Part shown: one piece after another, positions 51,983 through 60,134 of the stretch
Position numbering within the stretch: position 1 is the stretch's first letter
Layout of the letters: each line of letters starts with the position of its first letter
Notes under the pieces: generated by a model
Told to the model about the DNA's origin: nothing
What the model saw: the letters and a program-made list of their open reading frames with translations, nothing else
The model's database searches: none
Translations under genes and position numbers: made by a program
Source: Streptomyces koelreuteriae
Lineage (GTDB): Bacteria; Actinomycetota; Actinomycetes; Streptomycetales; Streptomycetaceae
Length of the DNA: 64,000 nucleotides
Assembly (NCBI RefSeq): GCF_018604545.1
Contig: NZ_CP075896.1
Span: forward strand, 7,254,001-7,318,000
Direction: 5' to 3'

Positions 51983-53145
51983 TAGTCGAGAGGAAGCCCC
52001 AGCCCCCGCATCGCCGCGACCATGCCGGTGTTCGACGCCTGCGTCACGGCATACACACTCGCGCACCCGGCATCCACCGCCATCGCCACCAGCCTGCGCA
52101 GCAACTCGGCACCCACGCCCCGCCGCTGCCACGCGTCCTCGACGATCAGCGCGACCTCCGTCTCGTCCCCGTCCCACAGCAGATGCCCGAGCCCGACCAC
52201 CCGCCCCGACGCGGTCTGCACGGCGAGCGTACGGCCGAAGCGGGGACTGAGCAGATGGTTCAGATACCGGTCGGCGTCACCGACCGGACCGTGGTAGCGA
52301 AGCCTCAGCGTGCGGTCCGAGCACCGCTCGTGCATGGCCCGGGCCGGCTCCAGATCACGGGTGTCGGCCCGGCGCACGGTGATGTCGGCACCCTCGGCGA
52401 GGGTCAGCACGTCCCGGCCGCGCGGGAGGCGCGGGCCGAGCCGGGCGTCCAGTTCCACCAGGGCCCTGGCCCGGGCGAACTCGGTCGGGGTGAACGGCAG
52501 GTACGGCCGCTCCACGGTGATCACTCCGCCTTCCGGGGCGCGCAGGCGCAGCACGGTGTCGTCGAGGGCGCCCTCCACCGGCACGCCGTCGGTCGCCCGG
52601 TCGCCGCCGGCCGGTGCGGGCTGGGAGCGGATCGTGCAGCGTCCCAGCAACTGGCGCAGGGCCAGAGGAAGTTCCGCCGCGTCCAGGGCGGTGCGGGCGG
52701 CGAGGCCCAGGACCCGGGTCGGCGCGTCGACCAGGTCGTGCGCGTCGGCCCGTTCGATCCAGGTGTCGGTGCCGCCGGCGGTCCGGACGGCCGTGGCGAT
52801 GCCGGACGCCGCCAGCTCACCCGGGGCCCGCAGCAGGAACTCGTCCACCGTGCCGTCGGCCAGCGGATGGGTCTGCAGGCTCAGGATGTCGACGCGCTCC
52901 CCGGCGAGGGCCGTGCACAGCGCCGCCAGGGACCCCGGCTCGTCCTGGACCGTGGTCCGCATCCGCCACAGCGTGCTCGCCCCCGGCACCGGCTCCGGTG
53001 CCGGGGACTCGGTATGGTCCGTCGGCGGCGCGTTCTCGTGGCGTCGTGTCCGCCAGGCCCGGAACGCCGTGGTGAACCGTCGCATCGGGGTGGCGGGGCG
53101 GCAGTTGTCGTTCTGGTGTGTCGCTTCGGTGATTTTTCGCGTCAT
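51889..53145 (-). CDS. ACT-domain GNAT protein acetyltransferase
   Basis: This is a 418-residue two-domain protein. An ACT domain starts near residue 62 (MRTTVQDEPGSLAALCTALAG). A middle region follows, then a GNAT acetyltransferase near 255-400, with VALIVEDAWQRRGVGAELLRR as the acetyl-CoA loop. Actinobacterial ACT-GNAT enzymes acetylate lysines of proteins such as acetyl-CoA synthetase and are tuned by amino acids bound to ACT. Neighbouring sulfur amino-acid and Lrp genes fit that. Start at 53145; M21 is an alternative. Confidence 0.85.
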   Translation of the reverse strand: MTRKITEATHQNDNCRPATPMRRFTTAFRAWRTRRHENAPPTDHTESPAPEPVPGASTLWRMRTTVQDEPGSLAALCTALAGERVDILSLQTHPLADGTVDEFLLRAPGELAASGIATAVRTAGGTDTWIERADAHDLVDAPTRVLGLAARTALDAAELPLALRQLLGRCTIRSQPAPAGGDRATDGVPVEGALDDTVLRLRAPEGGVITVERPYLPFTPTEFARARALVELDARLGPRLPRGRDVLTLAEGADITVRRADTRDLEPARAMHERCSDRTLRLRYHGPVGDADRYLNHLLSPRFGRTLAVQTASGRVVGLGHLLWDGDETEVALIVEDAWQRRGVGAELLRRLVAMAVDAGCASVYAVTQASNTGMVAAMRGLGLPLDYQVEEGTLVITARLGERVASGAGELGSASAP

Positions 53146-53291
53146 GCACCCACTGTGACGGAACGGTGTTGCGTGATCGCGAACTCTCTGTGTCCGGCGG
53201 GTAAAGGGGACAGTTTGCCCCCTTTATCGAGCCTTCAAACGTTGCGCTCCGTACTTGATGGACCCCAGGGCCCCCATGGACCCACTGGAAC

Positions 53292-54866
53292 CTACTGGCC
53301 GACCCGGCCCGGCTGGAGCACCTGCGTGAACAGCACGGTGCCGTCCTGCTCGCGCAGACGCACCGTCAGTTCGCCGCTGCCGCCGTCGATGTCGACCTCG
53401 CCGAAGAACTGGTAGCCGCCGGCGGGGGAGACGTTGGCGGTCGTCGGCGCCTTGATGAACACCCGGTCCGGGCCGAAGGTGCCGTCGAGCGTGTTCGCCG
53501 GGAAGGCACCGGCGTTGAGCGGGCCCGAGACGAACTCCCAGAAGGGCTCGAAGTCGGTGAAGGCGGCCTTCGACGGCAGGTAGTGCTGCGCCGAGGTGTA
53601 GTGCACATCGGCCGTCAGCCACACCGTGCCCGTGATCCGCCGGTGCTTGATGAACCGCAGCAGCTCGGCGATCTGCAGTTCGCGGCCCAGCGGCTTGCCG
53701 GGGTCGCCCTGCGCGACGGCCTCGATGTTCGGCTTGCCGTCACCGGTGTCCGGGACGACCAGACCGATCGGCATGTCCGAGGCGATCACCTTCCACACCG
53801 CCCGGGAGCGGGACAGTTCGCGCTTGAGCCACTCCAGCTGCTCGCGGCCGAGGATGCCCTGCGCGTCGGTGGGCTGGTCGTCCGTCGAGTTGGCGTTGCG
53901 ATAGGTGCGCATGTCCAGGACGAAGACGTCCAGCAGCGGGCCGTGGTGCTGCACGCGGTGGACCCGGCCGCTCGGGCGGCGCAGCGTGGAGATCGGGAAG
54001 TACTCCGAGAACGCCTGGCGGGCGCGGGAGGCGAGCACGTCCACGTTCTTCTCGGTGTACCGGGTGTCGCCGAGGATCTCGCCCGGGTACCAGTTGTTGG
54101 TGACCTCGTGGTCGTCCCACTGGATGATGGACGGGACCCGGGCGTTGAAGGCGCGCAGGTTCTCGTCCAGGAGGTTGTAGCGGAAGTTGCCGCGGAACTC
54201 CGCCAGGGTCTCGGCGACCTTCGCCTTCTCCTCGGTGGTGATGTTCCGCCAGGTCCGCCCGTCGGGCAGGGCCACGGTCTCGGTGAGCGGGCCGTCGGCG
54301 TAGATGTTGTCGCCGCTGCAGAGGAAGAAGTCCGGGTCCAGGGCGCCCATCGCGTCGTAGATCCGGTAGCCGCCGAGGTCCGGGTTGATGCCCCAGCCCT
54401 GTCCGGCCTGGTCGCCCGACCAGACGAACCGTACGCCGTCGCGGCGTTTGACGGACGCGGTGCGGAAGCTGCCGGTGACCGGTTCGCCGGTGCGGCGCGG
54501 GTCGTCCGGGTCGGCGAGCAGCACCCGGTAGTGGATCTGCTCTCCGGAGGGCAGTCCGCGCAGCGGGGTCGTGCCGGTGAAGTCCGTGCCGGGGCCCAGC
54601 AGGGGGCCGTGCCATCTGCGCGGGTTGCGGAACGACTCGGTCGCCGACGTCTCGACGATCATCCGGGCGGGCCGGTCGGAGCGCACCCACACCAGCCCGG
54701 AGTCCGAGGTCACGTCGCCCGCCTGCACACCCCACCCCGCCTTCGGACGCCCGGACCGGGCGAAGGCCGGCGCCGCTCCGAGAGCGGTGGGCAGGGACAG
54801 GGCCGCCGACGCGGCGAGGGAACCCCGCAGGACGCTACGGCGCCCGGGGAACGGACGGTGTGACAT
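53292..54866 (-). CDS. phoD: Secreted PhoD-type alkaline phosphatase
   Basis: The 524-residue enzyme starts at ATG 54866. The twin-arginine signal is PGRRSVLRGSLAASAALSL. An N-terminal fibronectin-like domain is followed by the PhoD metallophosphoesterase core: FVWSGDQAG, FLCSGDNIYADGP, QWDDHEVTNNWYPGE, and VWLTADVHYTSA supply the metal ligands. It should release phosphate from esters outside the cell. A PHO box lies 66 bases upstream, predicting induction under phosphate starvation. Confidence 0.92.
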   Translation of the reverse strand: MSHRPFPGRRSVLRGSLAASAALSLPTALGAAPAFARSGRPKAGWGVQAGDVTSDSGLVWVRSDRPARMIVETSATESFRNPRRWHGPLLGPGTDFTGTTPLRGLPSGEQIHYRVLLADPDDPRRTGEPVTGSFRTASVKRRDGVRFVWSGDQAGQGWGINPDLGGYRIYDAMGALDPDFFLCSGDNIYADGPLTETVALPDGRTWRNITTEEKAKVAETLAEFRGNFRYNLLDENLRAFNARVPSIIQWDDHEVTNNWYPGEILGDTRYTEKNVDVLASRARQAFSEYFPISTLRRPSGRVHRVQHHGPLLDVFVLDMRTYRNANSTDDQPTDAQGILGREQLEWLKRELSRSRAVWKVIASDMPIGLVVPDTGDGKPNIEAVAQGDPGKPLGRELQIAELLRFIKHRRITGTVWLTADVHYTSAQHYLPSKAAFTDFEPFWEFVSGPLNAGAFPANTLDGTFGPDRVFIKAPTTANVSPAGGYQFFGEVDIDGGSGELTVRLREQDGTVLFTQVLQPGRVGQ

Positions 54867-54931
54867 GGATACGCCTCCAGGGACGGGATCCGGCCAGTGT
54901 GCAGAGCCACAACTACTGGCACGCCGCAGCG

Positions 54932-54953
54932 CACACACGAACCCCAAGTGAAC
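54932..54953 (-). promoter_or_regulatory. PHO box (PhoP site) upstream of phoD
   Basis: On the minus strand two contiguous 11-base direct repeats occur, GTTCACTTGGG (54953-54943) and GTTCGTGTGTG (54942-54932). This matches the GTTCACC-based direct-repeat unit bound by Streptomyces PhoP, in the right orientation and distance. Confidence 0.75.
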
Positions 54954-55004
54954 AACTGACCCCAGGGGCGGGGGAACCGGCACGCACGGGCGAGCCCGCA
55001 GGAG

Positions 55005-56444
55005 TCACCCGGTGGCCGCCTGCGCCATCAGCCGTACGCCCTCGGCGATCCGGGCGGGCGGCACATGGGCGTAGCCCAGGACGAGCCGCACCTTCTTCGT
55101 CTCGGCGCCCCCGGGGCGCGGGTGGGCGCAGGACGACAGCGGGCGTACCGCCACCCCGGCCTCGGCCACGCGCGCGAGGAAGCGCTCCTCGGGGCCGTAC
55201 CGCTCCGGCAGCGTGGCGATCACATGCAGGCCCGCCGCGATCCCGGACACCTCCGAGCCGGGGAAGTGCTCGGTGAGGGCGGCGGCCAGCGCGTCACGCC
55301 GCTCGCGGTAGGCGCGCTGGCAGCGGCGGAGCTGGCGGTCGTAGTCGCCGCGTTCCAGGAACCGGGCGAACACGGCCTGGTCGAGGGCCGGGTGGCCGAG
55401 GTCCATGGTGCGCTTGCGTTCGACGATCTCCTCCGCCCAGGACTCGGGCACCAGCAGCCAGCCCAGCCGCAGCCCCGGCGCGAGGGACTTGCTGACGGAG
55501 CCCGTGTAGGCCACATGGTCCGGGTCGAGGCCCTGGAGCGCGCCGACGGGGGCGCGGTCGTAGCGGAAGTCGCCGTCGTAGTCGTCCTCCAGGACGATGC
55601 CGTCCACCTCCCGTGCCCAGTCCAGCAACCCGGCCCGGCGGTCGGCCGAGTAGGCGATGCCGGTGGGGAACTGGTGGGCCGGAGTCGTCACCACGGCCCG
55701 TACGCCCGACGCCCGCAGCGGCTCCAGGGCGATCCCCTCGCCGTCCACGGGCAGCGGCACGGCGGTGACCCCGGCCGAGGTGTACAGCGCGTCGTGCTGG
55801 GGACTGCCGGGATCCTCCACCCCGACGGCACGCGCCCCGCGCGCGTGCAGCGCGAAACCGAGCAGGGTCGTCGCCTGGGCGACCCCGGAGACCACCACGA
55901 TCCGCTCCGGGTCGGCCACCACGCCCCGCCGCCGGGCGAGCAGTCCGGCCAGCGCGGTGCGCAGCCGGGGCAGCCCGCGCGGATCGGGGTATCCCAGGTC
56001 CTGGTGCGGCAGTTCCGCCAGGACGTCGCGCTGCGCGGCGGCCCACGCCGAGCGCGGGAACAGCGACAGGTCGGGCGTGCCGGGCACGAAGTCCGCGCGG
56101 GCGCCGGGGGAGCGCGGGGCGAGGTCGCGCGCCCGCGGCCGGGCGGCCCGCGCGGCCGCGCCCACCCAGGTCCCGGCGCCCCGGCCGCTGCGCAGATAGC
56201 CCTCGGCCGTCAGCTGTTCGTACGCCTCCGTGACCAGTCCCCGCGACACCCCCAGGTCCGCCGCGAGATCCCGGCTGGACGGCAGCCGCGTGCCCGGCGC
56301 GAGCCGCCCCGAGCGGACCGCCTCGCGCAGCGCCGCCTGGAGGGACCGGCCACGCGTGCGTGCCGGTGCCGCGGCGGCGGGGAGCAGCAGCTCCCAGGCA
56401 GCGGACGCGGCACCTCCGCCCGGAGCGCTCTGCGGTGGCTTCAT
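55005..56444 (-). CDS. MocR/PdxR-type GntR-aminotransferase regulator
   Basis: This 479-residue fusion has an N-terminal GntR winged helix (GTRLPSSRDLAADLGVSRGL near residues 55-75) joined to a class I aminotransferase fold. The PLP Lys lies in YTGSVSKSLAPGLRLGW near residue 320, and VLEDDYDGDFRYDR is the expected Asp-Tyr region. MocR regulators use PLP or its aldimines as signal, often for vitamin B6 or GABA genes. No pdx or gab gene is adjacent, so its target is elsewhere or may be itself. Confidence 0.9.
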   Translation of the reverse strand: MKPPQSAPGGGAASAAWELLLPAAAAPARTRGRSLQAALREAVRSGRLAPGTRLPSSRDLAADLGVSRGLVTEAYEQLTAEGYLRSGRGAGTWVGAAARAARPRARDLAPRSPGARADFVPGTPDLSLFPRSAWAAAQRDVLAELPHQDLGYPDPRGLPRLRTALAGLLARRRGVVADPERIVVVSGVAQATTLLGFALHARGARAVGVEDPGSPQHDALYTSAGVTAVPLPVDGEGIALEPLRASGVRAVVTTPAHQFPTGIAYSADRRAGLLDWAREVDGIVLEDDYDGDFRYDRAPVGALQGLDPDHVAYTGSVSKSLAPGLRLGWLLVPESWAEEIVERKRTMDLGHPALDQAVFARFLERGDYDRQLRRCQRAYRERRDALAAALTEHFPGSEVSGIAAGLHVIATLPERYGPEERFLARVAEAGVAVRPLSSCAHPRPGGAETKKVRLVLGYAHVPPARIAEGVRLMAQAATG

Positions 56445-56492
56445 GAAGGGAGACCCTAAAGGCTCCTCGCCGCGCGCAGGCCCCGGTCCGGG

Positions 56493-57323
56493 TCAGCGGC
56501 TGCCGTCGAGGACGACCCTGGCGACCAGGGCCGGGTCGTCGTTCATCGGGACATGGCCGCAGCCCGGCAGCCGTACCAGCCGGGCTCCGGGGATGACGCC
56601 CTTGGCCCGCACGCCCTGGCGGGGGACGAGGAGCCGGTCCTTGCTGCCCCAGGCCACGGTGACCGGGGTGCCCACGATGTCGTCGCCGAACCGCACGGTC
56701 CTGCCGGAGCGGAGGGTCTCGGAGAACCCCTGCGCCCGGGCCAGGGCCAGCGTCTCGGCGACCACGGCCTCGGGCGCACGGCGGCCCGGGCGGGCGTAGA
56801 TGGTGCTCGTCAGCAGTGTCCGGCCGAGCGCGGGACGGGCCAGCCGTTCGACGACGGGCAGGGGCATCCGCTGAGCGATCTGCCGCATCGTCATCAGCAC
56901 CGCGAAGGCGTAGCGGCGTTCGGCCTCGTTCCAGAACCCGGCGGGGGACAGCGCGGTGACGGACCGGACGAGCTGGGCCCGGGCCAGGTCCAGGGCCAGC
57001 AGACCGCCCAGCGAGTTGCCCGCCACATGCGGCCGTTCGATCTCCAGCGCCTCGCACAGCGCCACGAGCACGGTGTTCATCGTCGGCAGATCGTGCGCCA
57101 TGCCGTTCGGCAGCGCCGGCGACTCGCCGCACCCGGGCAGGTCCACGGCGATCACATCCCGCTCGGCCGCCAGCGCGGGGATCACCGGGTCCCACACCTG
57201 CCGGTGGTGGCCGATGCCGTGCAGCAGGAGCAACGGGTCGCCGCTGCCCCGGCGTGTGTAGGCCAGGGTGACGTGCTGCTCGCCGTGCGCGGAGGCGACT
57301 TTGAAGGAGACGGTGGCGGACAT
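56493..57323 (-). CDS. Alpha/beta hydrolase
   Basis: This is a 276-residue protein starting MSATVSFKVASAHGEQHV. It has the oxyanion LLLHGIGHHRQVW, the nucleophile elbow VAGNSLGGLLAL near residue 107, Asp in WGSKDRLLVP, and His in PGCGHVPMNDDP: a complete triad. The substrate may be an ester, lactone or C-C ketone; sequence does not say. It lies just upstream of the MocR regulator on the same strand. Confidence 0.88.
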   Translation of the reverse strand: MSATVSFKVASAHGEQHVTLAYTRRGSGDPLLLLHGIGHHRQVWDPVIPALAAERDVIAVDLPGCGESPALPNGMAHDLPTMNTVLVALCEALEIERPHVAGNSLGGLLALDLARAQLVRSVTALSPAGFWNEAERRYAFAVLMTMRQIAQRMPLPVVERLARPALGRTLLTSTIYARPGRRAPEAVVAETLALARAQGFSETLRSGRTVRFGDDIVGTPVTVAWGSKDRLLVPRQGVRAKGVIPGARLVRLPGCGHVPMNDDPALVARVVLDGSR

Positions 57324-57452
57324 GGGTGCTCCTCGGCTGTACTCGCTGACGGACGCTGTAGACAGCTTGTCAGCAATTGCTACCGGCGGGTAGCCCCGAG
57401 TCGACGGCACCTTCACGGCCCCGGACCGCTCGACCGCTGCGGCCCGGACCGC

Positions 57453-58106
57453 TCAACGGGCCCGGCGCAGCTCCAGGTTGAAGTCCCCGTGCCCGAACTT
57501 CCGCATCAGGCCGACCCACAGCGGCAGCCACATCTCCACAGCCCGCGCCGCCTGGATCCCACCGAGATCGAGCACCCGCTCCCGAGGCCAGCCGAACTCC
57601 CCGAGCAGGGCCGTCACCTGCTCCTTGGCTCCCTCGTCCTCCCCGCAGACGAACACATCGTGCTCGCCCGGCACCCGCGCCGGATCCACCATCACCCGGC
57701 AGTTGACGGTGTTGAGCGACTTCACCACGCGCGCGTGCGGAAACGCCCGCTGGATCTGCTCGCCCACGCTGTCCGACCCGACCGGCGACAGCCGCAGCTC
57801 GCCCTCCTCGAACGCCAGCGGGTTGGAGACGTCCACGAGGACCTTCCCGCCGAGGTTCTCCGCCCCCGCCGCCTCCAGCGCGGCGAGGGCCACCCGCCCG
57901 CCCACCGCGTTCACCACGACCTCACCGAACGCCGCCGCCTCCGCGAACGTCCCCGCGCCCGCCCCGGCACCCGCGGCGGCGGCCCACTCCAGCGCGGCCG
58001 GATTCTCCCTCGTACGCGAACCGAGCCGCACCTCGTGCCCCAGCTCCACCAGCCGACCGCCGAGGGTGCGCCCGACCTCGCCCGTGCCCAGCACCGCGTA
58101 CCGCAT
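57453..58106 (-). CDS. NADPH-dependent F420 reductase-like oxidoreductase
   Basis: This 217-residue protein starts at ATG 58106 after GGAGG. It has the N-terminal NADP-binding motif YAVLGTGEVGRTLGGRL, then LGSRTRENP and VLVDVSNPLAF, as in F420:NADPH oxidoreductases and related pyrroline-carboxylate-reductase-like folds. The C-terminal F420 part is less clear, so another hydride acceptor is possible. It is divergent from the ECF41 sigma factor, which usually controls its neighbour. Confidence 0.8.
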   Translation of the reverse strand: MRYAVLGTGEVGRTLGGRLVELGHEVRLGSRTRENPAALEWAAAAGAGAGAGTFAEAAAFGEVVVNAVGGRVALAALEAAGAENLGGKVLVDVSNPLAFEEGELRLSPVGSDSVGEQIQRAFPHARVVKSLNTVNCRVMVDPARVPGEHDVFVCGEDEGAKEQVTALLGEFGWPRERVLDLGGIQAARAVEMWLPLWVGLMRKFGHGDFNLELRRAR

Positions 58107-58216
58107 CGCCACCTCCGGGAAGCGTGCCGGCGATCACCGGCGTCCTGTCGGTCATTCTGTCCGGGAAGGGGCGATTCCGCCTGGACAGGGCCGCACCCGT
58201 GGGCTGGGATGGAGCC

Positions 58217-59101
58217 GTGACCACCGAGACCGCGACCGACCTCTTCGAAGCACACCGCCCCGTCCTGCTGGGCGTCGCCTACCGCATGCTGGGCCGCGTG
58301 GCCGACGCGGAGGACGTGGTCCAGGAGGCCTGGCTGCGCTGGTCGGGCAGCGACCGCGGCGATGTGCGCGAACCGCGCGGCTACCTCGTACGGATCACGA
58401 CCCGCCTCGCCATCGACCGGCTGCGCCAGATCAAGTCCCGTGGGGAGACGTACGTGGGCCCGTGGCTGCCCGAGCCGTACGTCACGGACTTCGGCGACAC
58501 CGTGCCGGACACCGCCGAGCGCGCCGTGCTCGCCGACTCCGTCTCCCTCGCCGTCCTCGTCGTGATGGAGTCGCTGTCACCGCTGGAGCGCGCCGTGTTC
58601 GTGCTGCGCGAGGCCTTCGGCTTCCCGTACGCCGACATCGCCGCGATGCTCGACCGCGGCGAGGCGGCCGTACGGCAGCTCGCCGGACGGGCCCGCAAGC
58701 ACGTCGAGGAGCGGCGTCCCCGCTACGAGGTCGACCCCGCCCAGCGTCGCGACCTCACCGAGCGCTTCCTCGCCGCGGCGGGCGAGGGCGACCTCGAAGG
58801 GCTGATGGCGCTGCTCGCCCCGGACGTCCGCCTCGTCGGCGACAGCGGCGGCAAGGCGCGGGCACCGCTGCGGGTCCTCGACACGGCGGACAAGGTGGGC
58901 CGGTTCCTCGTCGGCGCCGCGCAGAAGGGCGTCCCGGACTTCTCCGTGCGCTTCCTGGAGCTCAACGGCGGCCCGGCCGTGCTGGTCCTGTCCGGCGACA
59001 AGCCCGACTCCGTCTTCCAGCTCGACGTCGCCGACGGGCAGGTCCAGGCGGTCTACATCGTCCGCAACCCCGACAAGCTGCGGTCGCTGGCCGCCGGATA
59101 G
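58217..59101 (+). CDS. ECF41-type (SigJ-like) sigma factor
   Basis: This 294-residue protein starts at GTG 58217. Sigma region 2 is near residues 12-75 (AYRMLGRVADAEDVVQEAWL). Region 4 is near 115-165 (LSPLERAVFVLREAFGFPY). A SnoaL-like C-terminal domain follows, with the ECF41 marker DSGGK near residue 213 and NPDKL near the end. In ECF41 this domain, not a separate anti-sigma, controls activity. ECF41 sigmas usually act on an adjacent oxidoreductase or isomerase gene, here the divergent reductase. Confidence 0.92.
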   Translation: MTTETATDLFEAHRPVLLGVAYRMLGRVADAEDVVQEAWLRWSGSDRGDVREPRGYLVRITTRLAIDRLRQIKSRGETYVGPWLPEPYVTDFGDTVPDTAERAVLADSVSLAVLVVMESLSPLERAVFVLREAFGFPYADIAAMLDRGEAAVRQLAGRARKHVEERRPRYEVDPAQRRDLTERFLAAAGEGDLEGLMALLAPDVRLVGDSGGKARAPLRVLDTADKVGRFLVGAAQKGVPDFSVRFLELNGGPAVLVLSGDKPDSVFQLDVADGQVQAVYIVRNPDKLRSLAAG

Positions 59102-59159
59102 CCGACGCCGCTGTCGCCCCGTAGACCGCGCGTGAACGCCCCGTGAACGTTCCCGGCCA

Positions 59160-59194
59160 TTGGTCTTGACCAAGGATCAGGGCCGTCCTATGGT
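59160..59194 (+). promoter_or_regulatory. GntR promoter with dre-like operator
   Basis: The perfect palindrome TTGGTC-TT-GACCAA (59160-59173) resembles the DasR-responsive dre core. It overlaps the -35 of a good promoter: TTGACC (59166-59171), 17 bases, TATGGT (59189-59194). The predicted transcription start near 59201 gives a leader of about 70 bases to GTG 59270. This strongly suggests autorepression. Confidence 0.7.
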
Positions 59195-59269
59195 CGCAGA
59201 GAAGTGAAACAACCTTTAAAAAACAAGGGCGCTAAAACGCCGCCGACCACGGCGATTGCGGAGGACAGG

Positions 59270-60031
59270 GTGGGGACCACGCAGCTGGAATCGGTGCCGG
59301 AACCGAAGTACTGGCATCTCAAGACCGTGCTCAGTGAAGCGCTCGACTCGGAGTTCTCCGTGGGGGAGATCCTGCCCAACGAGCGCGACCTCGCGGCCCG
59401 CTTCGGTGTCGCCCGCGCCACGCTCCGCCAGGCCCTGGAACAGCTCGAACTGGAAGGCAGGCTGCAGCGCCGCCGAGGTGTCGGCACGACCGTCGCGCCG
59501 CCGCGCGTGGGCGTCTCCCTCGGCACCGGCCCGCACACCTGGCCCGGCGGTTCCGAGGACGCCTGGCAGCCCGTCGACTGCGTCGCCGCGGTGCCGTCGG
59601 CGGCTGTCGCCGAGGCGCTGGGGACCGGGCGTGACGAGGCCGTCCATGTCGTGCGCCGCTCCCGGGTGTCGAACGGCCGGCCGGTGGCCGCCGAACTCCT
59701 CTACATTCCGCGGTCGTCGGTGCCCGAGCTCTCCGGTATCGACGCGCCGTCCGGAGCGGCACGCGCGCGTGCGGTGCTGCGGGAGCTGCAGCGGCTGGAG
59801 CCGGCGCGGCAGGAGAACGCGGTGGAGCTCGGCTCTGCCGGCGCCGACGACGCGAAGGAGCTGGATCGGCTGCCTGGGGCTCCTGTTCTTGTGGTGACGA
59901 CTCGGTTTGTTGTCGGGGGGCGTACGGCTGCGCTGTCGGTTGCGACGTATCGTGCTGACACGTGCCGGTTGACCTTCGGTGATTCGGGTGGGGTGGAGAT
60001 TCATGACGGGCCTGAGCAGCGGGCGTCTTGA
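59270..60031 (+). CDS. GntR-family (HutC/DasR-like) regulator
   Basis: This is a 253-residue protein from GTG 59270, with GGAGGA just upstream. The start at GTG 59204 would add 22 residues unlike the family. The N-terminal winged helix shows GEILPNERDLAARFGVARAT and LRQALEQLELEGRLQRRRG. The C-terminal UTRA domain binds the effector, often an amino-sugar phosphate. The promoter palindrome fits HutC-type operators. Codon bias drops over the last ~50 codons, with more T-rich third positions. Confidence 0.88.
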   Translation: MGTTQLESVPEPKYWHLKTVLSEALDSEFSVGEILPNERDLAARFGVARATLRQALEQLELEGRLQRRRGVGTTVAPPRVGVSLGTGPHTWPGGSEDAWQPVDCVAAVPSAAVAEALGTGRDEAVHVVRRSRVSNGRPVAAELLYIPRSSVPELSGIDAPSGAARARAVLRELQRLEPARQENAVELGSAGADDAKELDRLPGAPVLVVTTRFVVGGRTAALSVATYRADTCRLTFGDSGGVEIHDGPEQRAS

Positions 60032-60075
60032 ACCTTTGCGCCGTGGGGGTGTGGTGAGTGGGGGGCCGCGGGCGC

Positions 60076-60132
60076 GTTGTGGCTTGTCGCGCCCACGCGG
60101 CGGAGCCGCATATCGACACAGCCCCGCGCCCC
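60076..60132 (+). repeat. Dispersed intergenic repeat, copy E (long variant)
   Basis: It starts GTTGTGGCTTGTCGCGCC and contains the same GCGGC-GGA-GCCGC hairpin (60097-60109) and CATATC as copy C, ending ACAGCCCCGCGCCCCT. It lies between the convergent GntR and ROK genes. Confidence 0.8.
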
Positions 60133-60134
60133 TA

